53,382 bases of DNA from an uncultured Porphyromonadaceae bacterium (lineage in GTDB: Bacteria > Bacteroidota > Bacteroidia > Bacteroidales > Muribaculaceae): the NCBI GenBank assembly GCA_947175545.1, contig CAMWNI010000015.1, positions 1 through 53,382 of the forward strand, written 5' to 3'. The number at the start of each line of letters is the position of its first letter. Within the stretch, counting starts at the first letter, position 1. Below, piece after piece: positions 1-9,534 of the stretch. The notes beneath the pieces were generated by a model that was given only the letters and a program-made list of their open reading frames with translations, did no database searches and had not been told where the DNA came from. The position numbers and the translations under genes are program-made.

Positions 1-2
1 TT

Positions 3-149
3 TTTGATCGCAACGACCTTGAAGAATATTTATTCAACAATACCAAATTCGATACTCCCAGTACGACTCGTCATGAATTTGGCGAAGTTTATAAGATAAA
101 GGATAGTTATTTCATTAAACTCAATCTACAAATCCGTTTCATAAAATAA
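3..149 (+). CDS. C-terminal end of a probable HpaII-like type II restriction endonuclease (partial)
   Basis: An open frame enters from the left edge and ends at TAA 147-149, giving the last 48 residues of a protein. The tail has a run of the type NTKFDTPSTTRH-FGE and ends KLNLQIRFIK. I associate that ending with HpaII-family restriction enzymes (RE_HpaII), which cut double-stranded DNA at CCGG; this is from memory, not from a search. A restriction enzyme next to a phosphoesterase/NTPase gene would fit a defence island. A partner methylase would be expected outside the window. The family call is tentative; that a coding frame ends here is more secure. Confidence 0.45.
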   Translation, partial: FDRNDLEEYLFNNTKFDTPSTTRHEFGEVYKIKDSYFIKLNLQIRFIK

Positions 150-157
150 ACTTAGCC

Positions 158-3100
158 ATGAGGATACTTCATATTTCAGACTACCATATTTCAGGAAATG
201 ATGTCGAACAGGATAAAAATATTCTTATCACTGAAAATTTAATTAAGAAGGTTACACAAATTCATAGTGAAAAGAATATCGATTTAATTATCTTCACTGG
301 TGATGCCATACTAAAAGGCGGAAAGGAATTTAAGAATATCCAAGAGGCATTCGATGCCTTTCAGGTATATTTTGTTGAACCTTTGTTATAAGCTCTAAAT
401 TTAGGAAAAAATCGGTTTTTCTTGTGTCCTGGAAATCATGATATTCAACGTGATTTAGATTCCAAAATGACGGAAAAGGGAACCGCAGATTCTTTGACAT
501 CAACGGATGTAATTAATGACTTTCTTGAAGACGAAAGAGAGGCCGTAAGAAGTATGCAACGCATCATTCCGTTTAAAACTTTTGAGAGAGGTTTCATGGA
601 TGGCGTACATACCCCTTCCTTCCATAAATTGACTAATTTACATTCTGTATATAAGACGATTGTCAATGATATTAAAGTTGGTATTTGTTGTCTTAATACA
701 GCATGGAGGTGTTATGATTCCAATAATGATCAAGGAAGAATTGTACTTGGTACAAAGCAAATCATCGATAGTTTGCCGATGCTTCATGATTGCGATGTTA
801 AAATTGCACTTTCTCATCACCACTATAGTTGGATGCGTGGTTTTGAAGTGAATGACATAGCAAAACTTATTGTTTCTAATTTTAATATTTACTTTTGCGG
901 TCATACTCATAGTCCAAGTGAAGAATTGACAATCAAGCCGTTTGGAAGGACATTTACTTTAGTGGCACCAGGGATTCTTTCACATAATATTGTAGCACAA
1001 GATAAATACCAGAATGGATTCTCTATTGTTGATTACGATATAGAATCTCATAAGTTCTGCCATTGTAAATATGTATCTGATTTATCTGGAGATTTCAAAG
1101 ATGGAGGGATATGGGAAGAGGATATTCCTTGTGGTCAAGAAGAGAAAGACCGCATGGAGATGCAAAATATAGTTTTGGACTTGAAGGACGAAGTTGATAT
1201 TTTAAATAAACATCTGTTGACTTATCAAAATCAAACTGATGCTCCTAAAAGTTTATCTGAGATTTTTGTAATGCCAACGATTACTAAAGTCCAAGAGAAT
1301 AATCGCGAAACGGCCGATGCTGATTTTCAATATGTAAAAATTGATTCACTACATTCGCTTATTAATGCTTCTGAAAATTTTGTTATTTTCGGAGAGAAAG
1401 AATCTGGCAAAACCATACTTCTGGACAAGATATTACTGGATATTCTAAATGACTGGGGGAATACTATTATTCCAATCCATTGCAACTTTGATGATATTTC
1501 AGGGGATATCCTAAAAATTGTACGTACATATTGGGGTAAGAGTAAGTCTGAAGCTGAAAGGATGCTAAATAAATGGAGATATATTCTCCTAATTGACAAT
1601 ATATCATTTGACTACGAGAGTTATGAAACTCTAAATACCCTAAAAGAGTTTTTGGATAAACATCCAAACATACGATTTATTGGAACTTCTCGTGATAATC
1701 AGTCGAATGAAATGGTTATAAATACGGATCAGTTATCAATGTTGAATTTCACGCGATTGAGATTGCGTCCTTTTAGGACGAAGCAAATGCGCGAACTAGC
1801 ATTAAAATGGTTCCCTAACAACCAAGCCGTATCTGATAAGGTCGATTTGTTAGTAAAAACCTTCTCTGCATTAAATCTTCCTTGTACTCCATTTGCCGTT
1901 TCGATGTTTCTTTACATCTTTGAAAAACAAGGTGAGACAAAACCTCGTAATAATGCTATGTTAATCGAAACTTATCTCTCGGATTTGTTTAAAACTCTTG
2001 ATCCCAAGGGATCGCCATCGGACATTTTCGATTATAAAAATAGGCTACGACTGATGGCTCATATTGCTAAAGAAATGCTTGAAAGCCAAGAGAGTATGTA
2101 TAGAATAAGTTATTCCTCATTTGTAAGGGTAATCGAGGAGTATCTAAAAGCTATGCGTGTTGATAATATCTTTCCACCAACTAAGATAGCGCAAGAATAC
2201 ATCAACTTAGGAGTTTTCCTAAAAGATCCAGACGACAAGGTTCACTTTAGATTTCTATGTTTCTTTGAGTTTAGCTTGGCATATGCCATGAGCGAATTTC
2301 CAGACTTCAAAGACTTCGTACTCAGTGAAGGCACTTTTCTTCAGTATGTTAATGAGATTATCTATTATACGGGGCTAAATAGAGCTGAAACTGAAATTCT
2401 TGAGAAGATCATTTCAAGAATGGATTCTGCTTTTGAAGAACTGAATGGCATGGTTTATGCCATTGGTAGAAATATTGATGATACGTTTAATACAAATCAA
2501 AGTATCCTGAGTAGAATAAGTTCAGAAGATTTATTGGCATCCTTACCAGCAAAACAAACTGAAGAAGATGAAAACCGACAAGGTGATTTAAAGATTGAGA
2601 GAAGCCATGAACAGCGCCCAGAAGTCATAGAGCGCAAGGAATCCCAAGGACATCTTAACGATTTAGCCGATCTATTACGATTGGCTATGAATGTCCTTAA
2701 AAATTCAGAAGAAGTCCAAAAGCCTGGAGTAAAGTTAAGTTCTTACGTGAAAATATTGCGTAATTCTATTTCCTACGCTCTTTTAGTATTTGCAATCGCC
2801 AATCGGCAGGTTCAAAGAAAAGATATTTCTGAAGAACATCTTCAGGAACTCAACATTATTATTAGATTTCTACCATATCTTCACCAGCAATACCTGTCCA
2901 ATAATCTGGCCTCACTTAAACTCACCGAGATTATAAAGGATAAAATAGATGAAGATATATTATCTATAAAAGATAAACGAATATCGGAATTTGAACAATA
3001 TTTATCTGTGTTTCTATATTCCGACTTTAAAGGCTTAAGACACAAGGATATCCTCAAAGATTTTCTCAATCGTATTAATAGAGCTTATATTACGGATATT

Positions 3101-3289
3101 AGCTTGCTTAATTTAGTGAATTATTATTATAAATCAAAGTCACTGGAAGATGATACTTTCTTCATTGAAAGATTGACTGATATGTACGTGCGTGCAAATC
3201 CCAATTCCAAACGAACGAAAAGCCAGATTCTTCAAGATTTTAAACAAAAAAAGCAAGTGATACTACGAGAACGAACAAAACTATCATAA
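158..3289 (+). pseudogene. Metallophosphoesterase-NTPase (STAND/NACHT-like) defence-type protein, interrupted by an in-frame TAA
   Basis: The frame from ATG 158 to TAA 3287-3289 is continuous except for a TAA at 389-391 (codon 78). Read through, it is a 1043-residue protein. The N-terminal calcineurin-like phosphoesterase domain shows all family motifs: D8-x-H10, GD49, GNHD (92-95), the HHH cluster near 220 and GHTH near 248. A P-loop ATPase follows, with Walker A GEKESGKT at about 412-419 and a Walker B strand ILLIDN near 480, then a long helical C-terminus. Fusions of nuclease-like effectors to STAND/NACHT ATPases are a known architecture in anti-phage immunity. The stop separates phosphoesterase motifs I-II from III-V, so neither fragment could carry that activity. 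The downstream part has no good ATG near the break (only TTG at 422). CAA to TAA is the simplest origin. Expression by read-through or a sequencing error cannot be excluded. Confidence 0.75.
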
Positions 3290-3304
3290 TGTAAACTTAC
3301 GTCA

Positions 3305-3344
3305 CGCTTCCAAATCTAATGTTTTTATACCACATTTGGAAGCG
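3305..3344. repeat. 11-bp perfect inverted repeat
   Basis: CGCTTCCAAAT at 3305-3315 pairs perfectly with ATTTGGAAGCG at 3334-3344 around an 18-nt spacer, just past the stop of the phosphoesterase/NTPase gene. There is no T-run, so a classical terminator is unlikely. A second small pair (CGACAGC 3345-3351 and GCTGTCG 3452-3458) lies in the same gap. Confidence 0.6.
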
Positions 3345-3470
3345 CGACAGCTGCATAAGATACAAAAGTCGCAGATACCCAACGTTGTTGACACCTCGAA
3401 TCGCGGATTACACGAGAGTGTCAAATCGCATATTTTTTACACACATTTGGCGCTGTCGTGGATAATTGTA

Positions 3471-3537
3471 ATCAGCTTGGTTTGGTTCGGGCTATATATA
3501 CGCCCGATGAACTAAACCTAACTATATATGAGCTGAT
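3471..3537. repeat. Nested inverted repeat beside the recombinase 3' end
   Basis: Outer arms ATCAGCT (3471-3477) and AGCTGAT (3531-3537) enclose an imperfect inner inverted repeat (3479-3518) whose core TCGGGC/GCCCGA flanks TATATATA. It sits about 50 bp from the recombinase stop codon. It could be a recombinase attachment or binding site, or the terminator of that gene. The rest of the 3290-3584 gap shows no convincing gene. Confidence 0.5.
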
Positions 3538-3584
3538 GAAAAGAAAATCATAATCTTGGGGGTACAAGTCAGACATCAAGTTCT

Positions 3585-5021
3585 TTAGAATACGTCTTCT
3601 TTTGCGCCGTTGACGATTGCATCTATCTCATCGGCAATTTCATCTGACGAGAGCTTGATGTAGTCCATGAAGGTCTTTTGCGTTTTGTGTCCGCTGACGT
3701 GCATCATCTGGACGATGGTAAATTTGTGGGAGAGGTACATATTGGTAATGCCACTGCGCCGGGCTGTATGGGTGGTGACACAATCATAGCGCGGCATCAT
3801 CACGTCTCCTTTGTCGTTACGTTCTGCTGCCAGTTCTCCGGATTTCTCCCTCTCTTTCTGTTTCATGGTGAGCTTTGTCGGAACCTTGACAGCAAGTGTC
3901 GGCACGCTTTCGGAGAGGTCTTTAAGTATCTCCTTGATATAGCGGTTAAGAATCTGGTCAACCACCGAAGGAAGCCGATAGCTGTATTTCTCACAGATGG
4001 CTTTGAGGTTGGGATTCATTATCGGTATTTTTACCTCGTTGCGGGTCTTCTGCTGAACAAGACGGATAATCGGAGTGCCTTTCGCTGTTGTCGTAAAGTC
4101 CTCCGGCTGGATATTGTTGTAGTCGCTTACGCGCTGACAGGTATAGCAACCAACGAGGAAAATATCTCTCACTTGGTCTTTCAATCCGGTGAGTTCCATT
4201 TCTGCCAATGCCTGCAACTCCGTTTCGGTAAGATAGATTTCAGCAGCCTTGTCACTTTCTTCCACTTTACGCTTGGAGAAGCAGCTTAATGCACGGTCGT
4301 TGTTGTGCAGTCCATCCTCGTATGCGTAGCCGACCATAGCGCGAAATGATACGAGGTACTTGTTGACCGAGCTACCCATATAGTCGAGCTTCTGAAGGTG
4401 GTCGAGAAATTTCGTCACCAACGAGCGGTCAACATCTGCCCACGTCAGTTTGTGGCGCGGGTCGAATACGTTAAACAGTTTTCGGAAACTACTCCATGCC
4501 TTACAGCTACCCGCAGTGTATCGGTTGTTACCATTGAGACGTTTGCCGGATTTTATTTCCTCAACAAAGCGGTCAAGGAAATTCCAGATGTTAGCCCGTT
4601 CGGCTTCCGCGGCAATGCGAGCCTTCTCCGCTTCTTCCCGTAGTTGTCGTTCTTCTTTTTCCTTTGCGATAACTTCCGCCTCTTGTTGACGGCGTACTAT
4701 CTCGGATTTCTCAGGATCCGCGATAGCCATTATTTCCTGTTTAACCTTTTCGCGGTCAAATTCCGGAGCTTCCATTTCTCGTTTGAGCATGACCTCGATG
4801 CGACCGAGTTTGTCATGCAGCTTGGGATACTCCTTGCGATGACGGGCTAATGCGTCCTCGCTCGAAACAGCCACTTTCCATTCCGGCACAGACACACGGA
4901 GCCGCGTTGTGAACTGAACATCAATCTTGCGTATGGGGTCTTGTACCCTCACGAAGAGGGTTGCTTTATCCTTGTTCTCGTCCTTTTTGAGGAAGTAGAA
5001 TCTGGAGAGAGTCTTTGCCAT
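3585..5021 (-). CDS. Tyrosine recombinase / integrase
   Basis: A 478-residue site-specific recombinase for integration or excision of a mobile element. The N-terminus (1-90) resembles the arm-DNA-binding domain of Bacteroidetes integrases. A Glu/Lys/Ala-rich probable coiled coil spans about 95-150, a SAM-like core-binding domain about 150-260, and the catalytic domain follows. Catalytic residues visible are Arg in CYTCQRVSDY, His-x-x-Arg in THTARRSG, His in HVSGHKTQ, and the nucleophilic Tyr in FMDYIKLS near the C-terminus. Length is slightly above the usual 400-420 because of the coiled-coil insert. It faces away from the phosphoesterase gene and may have mobilised the defence genes, the peptide operon, or both. 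I could not identify a matching att pair. Confidence 0.93.
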   Translation of the reverse strand: MAKTLSRFYFLKKDENKDKATLFVRVQDPIRKIDVQFTTRLRVSVPEWKVAVSSEDALARHRKEYPKLHDKLGRIEVMLKREMEAPEFDREKVKQEIMAIADPEKSEIVRRQQEAEVIAKEKEERQLREEAEKARIAAEAERANIWNFLDRFVEEIKSGKRLNGNNRYTAGSCKAWSSFRKLFNVFDPRHKLTWADVDRSLVTKFLDHLQKLDYMGSSVNKYLVSFRAMVGYAYEDGLHNNDRALSCFSKRKVEESDKAAEIYLTETELQALAEMELTGLKDQVRDIFLVGCYTCQRVSDYNNIQPEDFTTTAKGTPIIRLVQQKTRNEVKIPIMNPNLKAICEKYSYRLPSVVDQILNRYIKEILKDLSESVPTLAVKVPTKLTMKQKEREKSGELAAERNDKGDVMMPRYDCVTTHTARRSGITNMYLSHKFTIVQMMHVSGHKTQKTFMDYIKLSSDEIADEIDAIVNGAKEDVF

Positions 5022-5095
5022 AATTCAAATTCGTTTAATTGTCTGATATACAGGATTGGGTTGTGGTTCAAATTCAAACCGAACCAATCCGATTG

Positions 5096-5103
5096 CAAAT
5101 ATA
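5096..5103 (-). promoter_or_regulatory. -7 box for the recombinase gene
   Basis: The minus strand reads TATATTTG, a match to the Bacteroidetes -7 consensus TAnnTTTG, about 75 bp upstream of the recombinase ATG. No good -33 TTTG is seen at the ideal distance, which suggests a weak or activated promoter. Confidence 0.5.
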
Positions 5104-5117
5104 GTAAACTTCTCAAA

Positions 5118-5141
5118 AGTTACCTATAAAGTTACCTATAA
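5118..5141. repeat. Tandem 12-bp direct repeat, possible operator
   Basis: AGTTACCTATAA occurs twice with no gap (5118-5129 and 5130-5141), directly upstream of the recombinase -7 box, covering roughly its -30 to -50 region. That position suits binding by a regulator or by the recombinase itself. Function is inferred from position only. Confidence 0.55.
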
Positions 5142-5271
5142 TTCTTGAATATTAACGCCTGAAAACAAATTCAGTTCAGTTTAATTGCGTTGATACATAA
5201 TATTATAGCATTTAGCGTCATTCACCACGATTCATTATAATTCATTAAAAAATGGTGCTGGTGGCACCACC

Positions 5272-5307
5272 AAAGACCGCCAATTCTAAATGAGTTAGCG
5301 GTCTTTT
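5272..5307 (+). terminator. Rho-independent terminator-like hairpin
   Basis: AAAGACCGC (5272-5280) and GCGGTCTTT (5298-5306) form a perfect 9-bp stem ending in T residues. No plus-strand gene lies just upstream, so it is probably left over from a gene removed by rearrangement. A short palindrome (TGGTG..CACCA) precedes it at 5253-5271. The remaining 5142-5252 stretch is AT-rich with no gene I can support. Confidence 0.55.
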
Positions 5308-5339
5308 ATTCAACTATACCCCTCCGAGTCACCACAAAA

Positions 5340-5850
5340 GGGGTCAGCTGCAAAAGTTGGTTGAAATGTTAAAAACTACCCGAGTGTAGAGTTATTTTTA
5401 GGCGCATAGCTTGGATAGTCTGAAGAGAGAGAAGGGAATGTCGGTAACGCCTCGGAATTGACTACGGAAAGCCTTGACCTTTGCGTTGAATGATTCTGCT
5501 CTGGCCAGCAGTTGTTTACGGGTGTCTCCGTTGTCATACCGGAATGGAACATATGCAGTCCCGGCCTTGCGACAGCGTGCAATCTCTTCGTTTTCCACAT
5601 CCCTGGCCATCCACCTTAGACTTATGCGCAGCTCATCAATGGCGTCGTAGTAGAGTTTATGCACGTGGAAGCGGTCGTTGGTAACAGTCGCTTTTGGAAA
5701 CGAACGCCTGGCAATGAGCATCATTGACGACGACAAGTCGAGCGTTATCTCCCTGACTATTTTGCGCCTGACCGGAGGGATTTTCTCCAGTACGGCAATG
5801 ACAGTCTCTGCTTTGGTCCCCCGTCATGTCGCGACCAGAAATAGGACATC
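5340..5850 (-). mobile_element. Degenerate ISAon1-type insertion sequence, copy 1
   Basis: The transposase remnant runs on the minus strand from about 5850 to the stop at 5398. It covers ..GTKAETVIAVLEKIP.., ..REITLD.., ..ARRSFPKATVTNDRFHV.. and ..NGDTRKQLLARA, then jumps directly to ESFNAKVKAFRSQFRGV, which I recognise as the usual C-terminus of ISAon1-type DDE transposases. The segment between (roughly 100 or more residues) is deleted, and the reading frame has a TGA just before GTKAET. Downstream, 5340-5379 is a 40-bp element end that recurs inverted at 26805-26844 with 38 of 40 bases identical. The copy cannot encode an active transposase. Confidence 0.8.
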
Positions 5851-6060
5851 TATCTCTACCCCGACAATGCCTGAGGGACTGTTGGTATACATATTATTCA
5901 CACACCATGCATACTATACGAGAAGTGGCTACGGTTATCAATCTCTTATAGCACACTAATCTAACTAAGCGACACCACACTCTCATGACCATCTCCCAGA
6001 TAATGGAATTATGTAAAACCCTTTACGTCTATAATGAATTTAGAATTATGATGTAAAACA
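5851..6060. other. Intergenic stretch, nothing recognised
   Basis: AT-rich sequence between the IS remnant and the terminator of the minus-strand surface protein. I see no gene and no repeat longer than background. Confidence 0.5.
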
Positions 6061-6095
6061 ATGCCCTCCCGAACTCGCAAAGTATTTTAGGGCAT
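6061..6095 (-). terminator. Terminator for the MG2/plug-like gene
   Basis: ATGCCCT (6061-6067) and AGGGCAT (6089-6095) form a 7-bp stem. Read on the minus strand it lies just past the stop at 6113 and is followed by TGTTTT. The loop is long (21 nt), so termination may be modest. Confidence 0.45.
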
Positions 6096-6112
6096 ATTTT
6101 AAATTTCAATAT

Positions 6113-8566
6113 TTAATAATTTGCCTCTTGTACACCTAACGGTTTAAAAACCTTAATACCTGTCTTATAATCCGTATTCTTTCCTTCTCCAGATTTTGTT
6201 GTGATGACTAATGCGCCTCCACCATAAGCAGCAGAACGACTTAAAAATAAAGCGGATTGAGGTGGAACATAGTCGATAGACTTTATACTCGCAAAAGGAT
6301 AACTACCCGAAAGTTCACTGATAGTTGATAACGATGATACGTAATGTTGTTTGGCAATATCTGTTGGCAATAGACCACCTGTCATTTTCTTTGAAACTCT
6401 CTCTATAGTAGCTTCTTGCGCATTCATCTGTTTTGGTTTCTTTTCATCAATTATATCTTGAAGACTTATTCCTCCGTTACTATCTATAAATGACGGATGC
6501 CAATGAACTCCATCAATCCATATCTCAACATCCGCATTGCCAGACCCCATAATCGAGTTTCGACCTCGACTACTGAGTATTTTACCATTCTGTATGTAAA
6601 TACCAGGAAACATCCTAATTGCCTCTTCATAAGTCGTTATATGACGTTCTTCCATCACTCGTTCATCTACGCATTTTATTCCCATTGCAGCAAACATAAT
6701 GCTTTTAGAATCATCATAAGGTTTTGCAACTACTTTAACTTCTTGAAGCATTATAGTATTAAAACATGTAGTAGAAATATCAAAGTATTCTGGATTATTT
6801 ATATGTTCCGGATATACAGGCAACGGATCTATTGACTGAAACTCATCATCTAACATTATAATGTTAGGAAGGATTTCACCAGATGGACTTTTTGCCATAC
6901 AAGCGAATGCAGCCTCTTCAGGCCATTCTAAGCCATCAATAATAAAAAAACCATTAGCATCTGTCGTTGCTTCGTAGGCTGACCCAATTGAAGGAGAAAT
7001 AATATTCACAATAGCACCTTTAATTGGCTTGTTACGCCATTCAGTCTTAACGTAACCGGACAACATTCCTCCAATTTCAACTGGATATTCCCAATTTATC
7101 CCATTAATATTGTATCTGTCAGACGTCAAACATAAAGCCACAGCATCCAAAGAATGCCGTTGCTGCGCATTTTTAGAAAACTGGTTAATACTGTCTAATC
7201 GGATTCCAACATCTTGTCCTATTGATTCTGCAGATAATTCTTCTATACGATTAAGGACATATCTTTGGCTCACCACATAGTTATTTTGCGAAATCAGTTT
7301 AAAACAAAGTAATCCATGGGGCAAATTATTTCGTTTAATCTTAAATGACGATGTCAAAACATTCTCAAAGAAAATCCTTTGGCCGTTATTCTCAATTGAT
7401 AAAAAATAATTAGAAGGCAAATCGCCAAGAATCTCAACAATAAGATTTTCTTTTTGAGAAGATGCAATAGCAATTTTCATACCTTCTTTTTTTATTTCTG
7501 GCAATGAAAAAGTATCGTCTCCAAACAAAACCGAATAACTCATGTTAACTTCAGGCATAAACCTAAAGACTCCATAACCCCTATTGTTTGTAGTCACATC
7601 AAGGATTTTATTGCCTTTTGAGTCCACTAAGAAACCATTAATTGAAATTCCACGTCCATGCTTATCAAAAGCTTTTAGACCAATAGAATTTATATGATTA
7701 GGCAATATACATCCACCTTCTGGACAAATACTAACATTTATTTCGTCTTCCATAATAGGTAATGAAATAAATTTTGAAAAATTATCAAATGTCACTTTTA
7801 CGACATCTAAATTCTTATTGTATTTCCACTTAATTTTATTGTTATTATTAGTCGTACTCAAAACCTCGCCATTTCCAAATATCTCAATTTTAGCACAGTT
7901 TTCAGCTTTCTTAGAACTCCGATTGATCAATTGAACACTAAAAACTCCATTTTCAAAAACACGCTCCATATAATATTTATTGGATAAAGGACTTACAATT
8001 TTTACCTGTGTTTTATAAAAAAATTTCGATGGAAAATTTTGCATAAATAAAGTATATGCTGATATTGTGTAAACACCTTCAGCATGAGTAGAAGAAAGAG
8101 GAAGATAACCTTGAAAATAGCCATCTCTGATTATTAACTTTTTCCTGCATTCCACAGTCCCTATAGGACTAATCAACTCTATATATACATAACGACTGTA
8201 ATTTGATAACAAGGATCCTGTTGTGGCGTCTATTAAACACCCTTTGAGTTGAATCGTATCTCCAGCCAAAAAAGTATCTGTATCCAAATCTACAAAAACT
8301 TTTTCGTATATTAGTTTTTCATACCCATCAGCTGATGCACTGAAGGACAAAGATAATAATATTAACACCATGTAAGATATTTTAAAATATGCCAATATTC
8401 CACCAAACAATGCGGAAATTACTTGCCATAAAATAATGATTTTAAGTCGACAATGTGTCATGACATAATCTAAATAAGATTTTATAAGCTCATTATTCAT
8501 AGTTACCCCAATTAATCTATTCTTCATAAGATAATAATTACTATATTTTCGAAAAAGGGAATTCAT
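6113..8566 (-). CDS. Secreted MG2-like / carboxypeptidase-regulatory / plug-domain surface protein
   Basis: Up to 817 residues. The start is uncertain. A convincing signal peptide (ISYMVLILLSLSFSASA) begins near residue 63, and the first ATG lies inside a perfect hairpin, so a start nearer residue 36-66 is likely. After the signal there is a macroglobulin MG2-like stretch (FVDLDTDTFLAGDTIQLKG onwards), later a carboxypeptidase-regulatory beta-sandwich (GGMLSGYVKTEWRNKPIKGA..), then a TonB-receptor plug-like domain (VKVVAKPYDDSK.., IWIDGVHWHP, GGGALVITTKSGEG). There is no barrel, so it is not itself a transporter. Proteins of this build are common, poorly characterised envelope proteins of Bacteroidetes. 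It lies inside the IS-bracketed segment and points away from the peptide operon. A link to that operon is possible but unproven. Confidence 0.75.
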   Translation of the reverse strand: MNSLFRKYSNYYLMKNRLIGVTMNNELIKSYLDYVMTHCRLKIIILWQVISALFGGILAYFKISYMVLILLSLSFSASADGYEKLIYEKVFVDLDTDTFLAGDTIQLKGCLIDATTGSLLSNYSRYVYIELISPIGTVECRKKLIIRDGYFQGYLPLSSTHAEGVYTISAYTLFMQNFPSKFFYKTQVKIVSPLSNKYYMERVFENGVFSVQLINRSSKKAENCAKIEIFGNGEVLSTTNNNNKIKWKYNKNLDVVKVTFDNFSKFISLPIMEDEINVSICPEGGCILPNHINSIGLKAFDKHGRGISINGFLVDSKGNKILDVTTNNRGYGVFRFMPEVNMSYSVLFGDDTFSLPEIKKEGMKIAIASSQKENLIVEILGDLPSNYFLSIENNGQRIFFENVLTSSFKIKRNNLPHGLLCFKLISQNNYVVSQRYVLNRIEELSAESIGQDVGIRLDSINQFSKNAQQRHSLDAVALCLTSDRYNINGINWEYPVEIGGMLSGYVKTEWRNKPIKGAIVNIISPSIGSAYEATTDANGFFIIDGLEWPEEAAFACMAKSPSGEILPNIIMLDDEFQSIDPLPVYPEHINNPEYFDISTTCFNTIMLQEVKVVAKPYDDSKSIMFAAMGIKCVDERVMEERHITTYEEAIRMFPGIYIQNGKILSSRGRNSIMGSGNADVEIWIDGVHWHPSFIDSNGGISLQDIIDEKKPKQMNAQEATIERVSKKMTGGLLPTDIAKQHYVSSLSTISELSGSYPFASIKSIDYVPPQSALFLSRSAAYGGGALVITTKSGEGKNTDYKTGIKVFKPLGVQEANY

Positions 8567-8608
8567 ATCATTTTATTTATTTTAAATACAAAATAAATAA
8601 AATGATAT
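8565..8608. repeat. Perfect 19-bp inverted repeat with 6-nt loop
   Basis: Bases 8565-8583 and 8590-8608 are exact reverse complements, with AAATAC between. The arms are almost only A/T. It overlaps the first possible ATG of the minus-strand gene and would bury any ribosome site there. It could be a regulator-binding palindrome, a thermosensitive 5' hairpin or a bidirectional terminator. Confidence 0.8.
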
Positions 8609-8791
8609 AGAATATCCAAATTTCTGAAAAAAGGCACAAGCCTATAAACTATTAGTCGACTTTCAACTTGGGAGGAAAAGTCATGTAAAGGACTCTTTAG
8701 CATCACTGCTCTCAAATGCGTCTCATTTTGATTCCATTTTTACTGAAATGCAAGCCAATCTTACGCAACAAATCGACCTACAGAATAGTGA

Positions 8792-9214
8792 GATATTGCA
8801 CTTAATCAGCAGATTCAAACCGCACAGAAAGCAACAGAGAATATAAGGACAAGTCTGAAGCAATCAATTGAAAATCAGTCGCAAGTAGTCTATATGCTAA
8901 ACAAACAGATTCTGGCCGGGCGCATTGCCGCGCATGATTTGTTCGTATCAAAGTTCGCCTGGATTGAAGAATTTGGAAATATGTTCATCGATGCTGAATT
9001 AACTCCACAATCTTCAAACCGTGCGCTGAAGGTTATAAAGAAAAAATTAGATAGCGTCAAAACAAAAAAATTCATCTCAGACCTTAAAGAGATTATCAAT
9101 AAATACTATGATAACCTCATTGAACGTTTAGTCCGGGAATGTCCCTCCATTTCTGAATCTGAATTGACTATATTCGCACTGTTGTATGCAAATCTGTCGC
9201 AAAAGAATCATTAG
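8792..9214 (+). pseudogene. C-terminal fragment of a Bacteroidetes TPR/coiled-coil transcriptional regulator
   Basis: The frame is open from a TGA at 8789-8791 to TAG at 9212-9214. It has a Gln-rich coiled coil (..QQIQTAQKATENIRTSLKQ..) followed by AWIEEFGNMFID and LVRECPSISESELTIFALLYANLSQKNH. The last part resembles the region just before the LuxR-type helix-turn-helix of Bacteroidetes TPR regulators, where CPSLTE..ELTLFALLYAGLS is followed by the recognition helices. Here the protein ends before any HTH and lacks its TPR front half, so it is truncated at both ends. It may be the lost regulator of the peptide operon 300 bp downstream. The interval 9215-9506 holds no gene I can support. Confidence 0.55.
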
Positions 9215-9506
9215 TTTCATTCTCAACATTCAACCACAATCAGTCTATAACGCCAAATCGTCAATCAAGCGAAAACTCGAGCATAGCAACCACTCATTAT
9301 TAAAAGAAACCAACTGCATCTATTCGTAATATACTGATTCTATGTAATTTACCTTCCTCCCGCCGCAACATAACGCACTGATTTACAGTTATTTGCATGG
9401 AATAGTGAATTGTTAATTCTTATATTGCTGATTTATTGATTCTTAAACGCTCAAAATAGTAGATTTTATTGAGGCCAGGAAAACGAATGTTTCCGGATTC
9501 TTTTCG

Positions 9507-9514
9507 TAACTTTG
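9507..9514 (+). promoter_or_regulatory. -7 box, probable promoter of the peptide operon
   Basis: TAACTTTG matches TAnnTTTG exactly, about 20 bp upstream of ATG 9535. The -33 position is poor. No equally good promoter with the right context was noticed further down the operon, so this one may serve all genes to 26339. Confidence 0.5.
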
Positions 9515-9534
9515 GACCATAAAATTTGTACATT

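Noticed and set aside
3678-4289. 203-codon plus-strand open frame
   Set aside because: It lies wholly opposite the recombinase gene and shows no protein features; a shadow.
5253-5271. Palindrome ending in ACCACCA that recalls a tRNA or tmRNA 3' end
   Set aside because: No matching acceptor, T or D arm is found around it.
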